Assembly: GCF_041431135.1 (NCBI RefSeq)
Contig: NZ_CP107799.1
Span: 8,696,501-8,760,500, forward strand
From: Streptomyces sp. NBC_00554
GTDB taxonomy: Bacteria > Actinomycetota > Actinomycetes > Streptomycetales > Streptomycetaceae
DNA length: 64,000 bases
Reading direction: 5' to 3'
Of the stretch, positions 63,801-64,000 are shown one piece after another; positions within the stretch are counted from its first letter, which is position 1, and every line of letters starts with the position of its first letter. Position numbers and translations under genes: made by a program. Below the pieces are notes generated by a model that had not been told where the DNA came from, made no database searches, and saw only the letters and a list, made by a program, of their open reading frames with translations.

Positions 63801-63962
63801 ACCGAGGCGGACGGCCTCGGCGACCAACGCCTCCACGTGGTTGGCGCCGAAGAGGAACGAGCCGGCGGAGTGCACGTGCAACTCTGCCCAGCCGCCGCCC
63901 ACGGGCGTCGGCGCGGCGCGCCTGCCGGGGAAGTGCAGCACCTTCCCGCGAGGGTCAGCCAT
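60813..63962 (-). CDS. dnaE2: Error-prone DNA polymerase III alpha (DnaE2/ImuC)
   Basis: 1049 residues from ATG 63,962. N-terminal PHP domain (ELHVHSAGSFLFGANHVEAL, SLAITDTNGLYGARRLAEAA). Polymerase palm with GRGSAASSVVCYALGI and the catalytic acidic motif KTDPDIDIDFENDRREEVIQ. HhH region and C-terminal OB domain (VRVGGLAKYIQRPPTAKGVA, GALEDETGMINLVF). The length fits DnaE2 rather than replicative DnaE1 (about 1180). It performs translesion synthesis with ImuA/ImuB. Its start overlaps the end of the upstream gene. Confidence 0.93.
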   Translation of the reverse strand: MADPRGKVLHFPGRRAAPTPVGGGWAELHVHSAGSFLFGANHVEALVAEAVRLGIESLAITDTNGLYGARRLAEAAGEYGIGTIYGAELTLDQCLGSIVVIARSLLGFTRLSAAISAGQLAGAKGAPVYDLDALSAAAHEGQWAILTGCPAVGEAAYDTDAIHARMDRLVDLFGRTHLHAELVDHRLPEDGPRNAAVHAVAQRWRLPVVATNAVRYAAPRSARLAAALTALHRRENLDTAIGELPPAPTAHLRTAEEMRILMARYPQAIASAVDLARSSVIDLSKLRPQLPDFEVPAGHTPGSYLRHLAEEGCARRYGPRTAPAAGAAWKQLDYELSVITDMGMQGYFLICWDITRYAAEQGIWCQGRGSAASSVVCYALGITSVDALKHGLLFERFLHAEKTDPDIDIDFENDRREEVIQYLYAKYGRSHCAQVANLITYQPRLSVRDSARALGYPMARINEMTRHIHHEPPGPEVDIPADVRSLAGQLHTLPRHLGIHVGGMVLTRQPIGEIIPVEWATREGRSVLQGDKDDVAAAHLLKIDILGLGMLAALHTACDLIAEHHGIRLDMASIPQDDPDVYAMIAAGQTIGVFQAESRAQVSTLPQLQPRCFEDLAVAASIIRPGPIQAGSKHPYLRRRAGLEPVTYPHPLAEPALSKTLGVALWQEQAMALAIDCAGFTPGEADRLRKAMAAKHSPEKVAQLRGRLLAGMTAKGIDQAASERIVGMIEAFSDYGFPQSHAQSMAGIIYASAWVKYHFPHAMLAGIMAHLPMGFYDSQTLIQDAKQHGIEVRGGDIQCSGVHATLEPHADQPERRPAIRRGLTSVTGISEEIAERILTARGTVAFRSVADVARRTRLSAKLMEQLATAGAFDGLGVDRRTALWSAGAYTGEIQDVLPGLDDLAPAPELPVMTTAEATAADLDASGASATAHPAQHLRALLASQGALPAREARDLADQTRVRVGGLAKYIQRPPTAKGVAFGALEDETGMINLVFSPPVWERTREAVLGAPAVLLEGHIERDRGSVNMIVHRAHALAGLTRAHQPGRFR

Positions 63963-64000
63963 AGAGCGCCTCCACCGCCCATCGGCCGTCTCGGATGTGC
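63955..64000 (-). CDS. Probable imuB, last 14 codons
   Basis: Frame HIRDGRWAVEALYG-stop; the 5' part is beyond the window. It overlaps the dnaE2 start by 8 bp. The DGRW-VEA-YG ending and position fit ImuB (DinB-like Y-family protein) of the mutasome operon. Confidence 0.55.
   Translation of the reverse strand, partial: HIRDGRWAVEALYG

Overview
The window is high-GC DNA with Streptomyces-type features: many GTG and TTG starts, short overlaps between genes, DUF317, DUF4913 and DUF6262 family proteins, SCO6880-like conjugation genes and a CHAT protease repertoire. Most of it reads as an integrated conjugative or mobilisable element of a Streptomyces-like actinomycete. At the right edge it abuts a probable chromosomal mutasome (a dnaE2/imuC-type polymerase preceded by the last codons of a probable imuB). 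No rRNA, tRNA or CRISPR array was seen.

Layout. 1-4.8 kb is a patchwork of inverted repeats, recombinase and other remnants, a cysteine-rich protein and a pentapeptide-repeat membrane protein. 4.8-9.6 kb (minus strand) carries a tyrosine integrase with its DUF6262-type partner, then small element genes. 9,626-22,198 is a 12.57-kb insertion that I read as a composite of two Tn7-like (TnsA-type) elements. The outer ends are TGTAGG...CCTACA, flanked by the 5-bp direct repeat CTCCT. It splits one lipoprotein gene: the 5' part lies at 22.2-22.5 kb and the 3' part at 8.8-9.6 kb. The tnsA genes are decayed. The cargo is two caspase-like CHAT protease modules, one with 45-residue TPR repeats plus two partner genes, the other a membrane CHAT protein with a 266-residue partner. 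22.2-32.8 kb (minus) is a type IV secretion-like operon: NlpC/P60 hydrolase, secreted SH3 protein, small membrane protein, TcpC-like and TrbL/VirB6-like proteins, an SCO6880-like protein and a VirB4-like ATPase. 33.3 kb holds an orphan adenine/cytosine methyltransferase, followed by an integrase remnant.

35.2-41.3 kb is visibly lower in GC. It encodes a set matching the phosphoramidate pathway of Campylobacter capsule (Cj1418-Cj1417-Cj1416 in the same gene order): an L-glutamine kinase-like protein, a gamma-glutamyl-CDP-amidate hydrolase-like amidotransferase and a cytidylyltransferase. Beside them lie a cytidylate-kinase-like protein, an unknown protein and a HAD phosphatase. This is the most striking system in the window. 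42.0-57.9 kb (plus) is a long run of element genes in two blocks (DUF4913, RelE-like, DUF3631 C-terminal domain, GNAT, HxlR, MFS, ATP-grasp, HAD, DUF317, LPXTG-anchored SpaA-like protein). Each block is preceded by the same 31-bp repeat containing a hairpin, and a related half-site lies in the divergent region at 33.1 kb, suggesting shared control. 58-64 kb has a small zinc-finger protein, a type I restriction S-subunit-like fusion and DnaE2.

How the parts fit: the integrase and type IV-like operon would mobilise the element, while the 42-58 kb block supplies accessory and regulatory functions. The CHAT modules look like defence cargo brought by a later Tn7-like insertion that damaged a conjugation-cluster gene. 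The phosphoramidate set is metabolic cargo whose acceptor is not evident here. All family assignments were made by reading motifs, without database searches.
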